DNA from: Sedimentibacter acidaminivorans
GTDB taxonomy: Bacteria; Bacillota; Clostridia; Tissierellales; Sedimentibacteraceae
Assembly: GCF_017873955.1 (NCBI RefSeq)
Contig: NZ_JAGGKS010000008.1
Coordinates: 62,001 to 126,000, forward strand
Direction: 5' to 3'
Length of the DNA: 64,000 nt
Below, piece by piece: positions 63,919 through 64,000 of this stretch. Each line of letters begins with the position of its first letter. Position 1 is the stretch's first letter. The notes beneath the pieces were generated by a model, which worked only from the letters and a program-made list of their open reading frames with translations, did no database searches and had not been told where the DNA came from. The position numbers were made by a program, and so were the translations under genes.

Positions 63919-64000
63919 TTATTTACTAAATAATGCTGTAATGCTCTGTAATGATACAAAACCTGAATAAGCAGTAATTATCACTATAAGTATACCGAAT
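63919..64000 (-). CDS. C-terminal end of a membrane transporter (NRAMP-type likely)
   Basis: The minus strand at the right edge reads FGILIVIITAYSGFVSLQSI then TALFSK and a TAA stop at 63919-63921, i.e. the last helix of a membrane protein cut by the window edge. It lies 77 bases before pxpB on the same strand. In Bacillus the ycsFGI-kip cluster places the NRAMP-type transporter YcsG at this position, so that is the likeliest identity; the fragment alone is too short to prove it. Confidence 0.5.
   Translation of the reverse strand, partial: FGILIVIITAYSGFVSLQSITALFSK

Overview
The window looks like chromosome from a low-GC, endospore-forming anaerobic Clostridia that ferments amino acids. 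Three things point there: a spoIID/spoIIQ/spoIIID group; two loci for substrate-specific subunits of Stickland-type glycine/sarcosine/betaine reductase, each with an in-frame UGA (selenocysteine) codon; and a sodium-decarboxylase oadB/oadG pair. A Sedimentibacter/Tissierellia-like host would fit, but I cannot prove a genus from the sequence. I recognise no tRNA, rRNA or CRISPR array.

Layout. 0.1-3 kb: an agr quorum-sensing locus transcribed leftward as agrA-agrC-agrB-agrD; the AgrD pre-peptide carries Ser where the ring Cys is expected. 3.3-12.7 kb: remains of an integrative or plasmid-like element, namely a 2067-residue DNA methylase/helicase, a TnpV-like gene nested inside it in another frame, and ParA/ParB, plus a decayed acetyltransferase and a HAD protein lacking its nucleophile. 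12.7-18.8 kb: accessory DNA with small membrane-anchored proteins of unknown function, an HD hydrolase, a ParE/Phd-type toxin-antitoxin pair, an N-terminally truncated subtilase and a lipoprotein. 18.9-30.3 kb: a UvrA2-type ATPase, a YdcZ-type permease, a GGDEF protein, recX, secDF, oadB/oadG and topoisomerase III. 30.5-33 kb (plus strand): a P-loop protein and a permease. 33-38 kb: uvrBA behind a clear sigma-A promoter with a LexA box.

38-54.6 kb is the metabolic heart. Locus 1 reads leftward from a sigma-54 promoter with two upstream palindromes: a GrdE-type proprotein, a Sec-containing GrdB-type subunit, an opine-dehydrogenase-family protein, an alanine-dehydrogenase-family protein and an NhaC-type antiporter. 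Its likely activator (PAS-AAA-Fis) is just upstream. Locus 2 reads leftward from its own sigma-54 promoter: grdX, a GrdE-type proprotein and a Sec-containing GrdB-type subunit, with a divergent sigma-54 activator. Two tandem YkvI-type permeases lie between the loci. No GrdA, GrdC or GrdD is present, so both loci must borrow components A and C from elsewhere. The novel possibility is that locus 1 reductively cleaves an opine-like N-carboxymethyl amino acid, with the released amino acid handled by the two dehydrogenases.

54.6-64 kb is mostly housekeeping: spoIIID, spoIIQ, spoIID, a HesB-like protein, rpsF-ssb-rpsR, a CxxH/CxxC mini-protein beside a YycJ/WalJ hydrolase, an M23 peptidase, and a 5-oxoprolinase cluster (ycsI-like, pxpC, pxpB and the end of a probable NRAMP-type transporter) that runs off the right edge.
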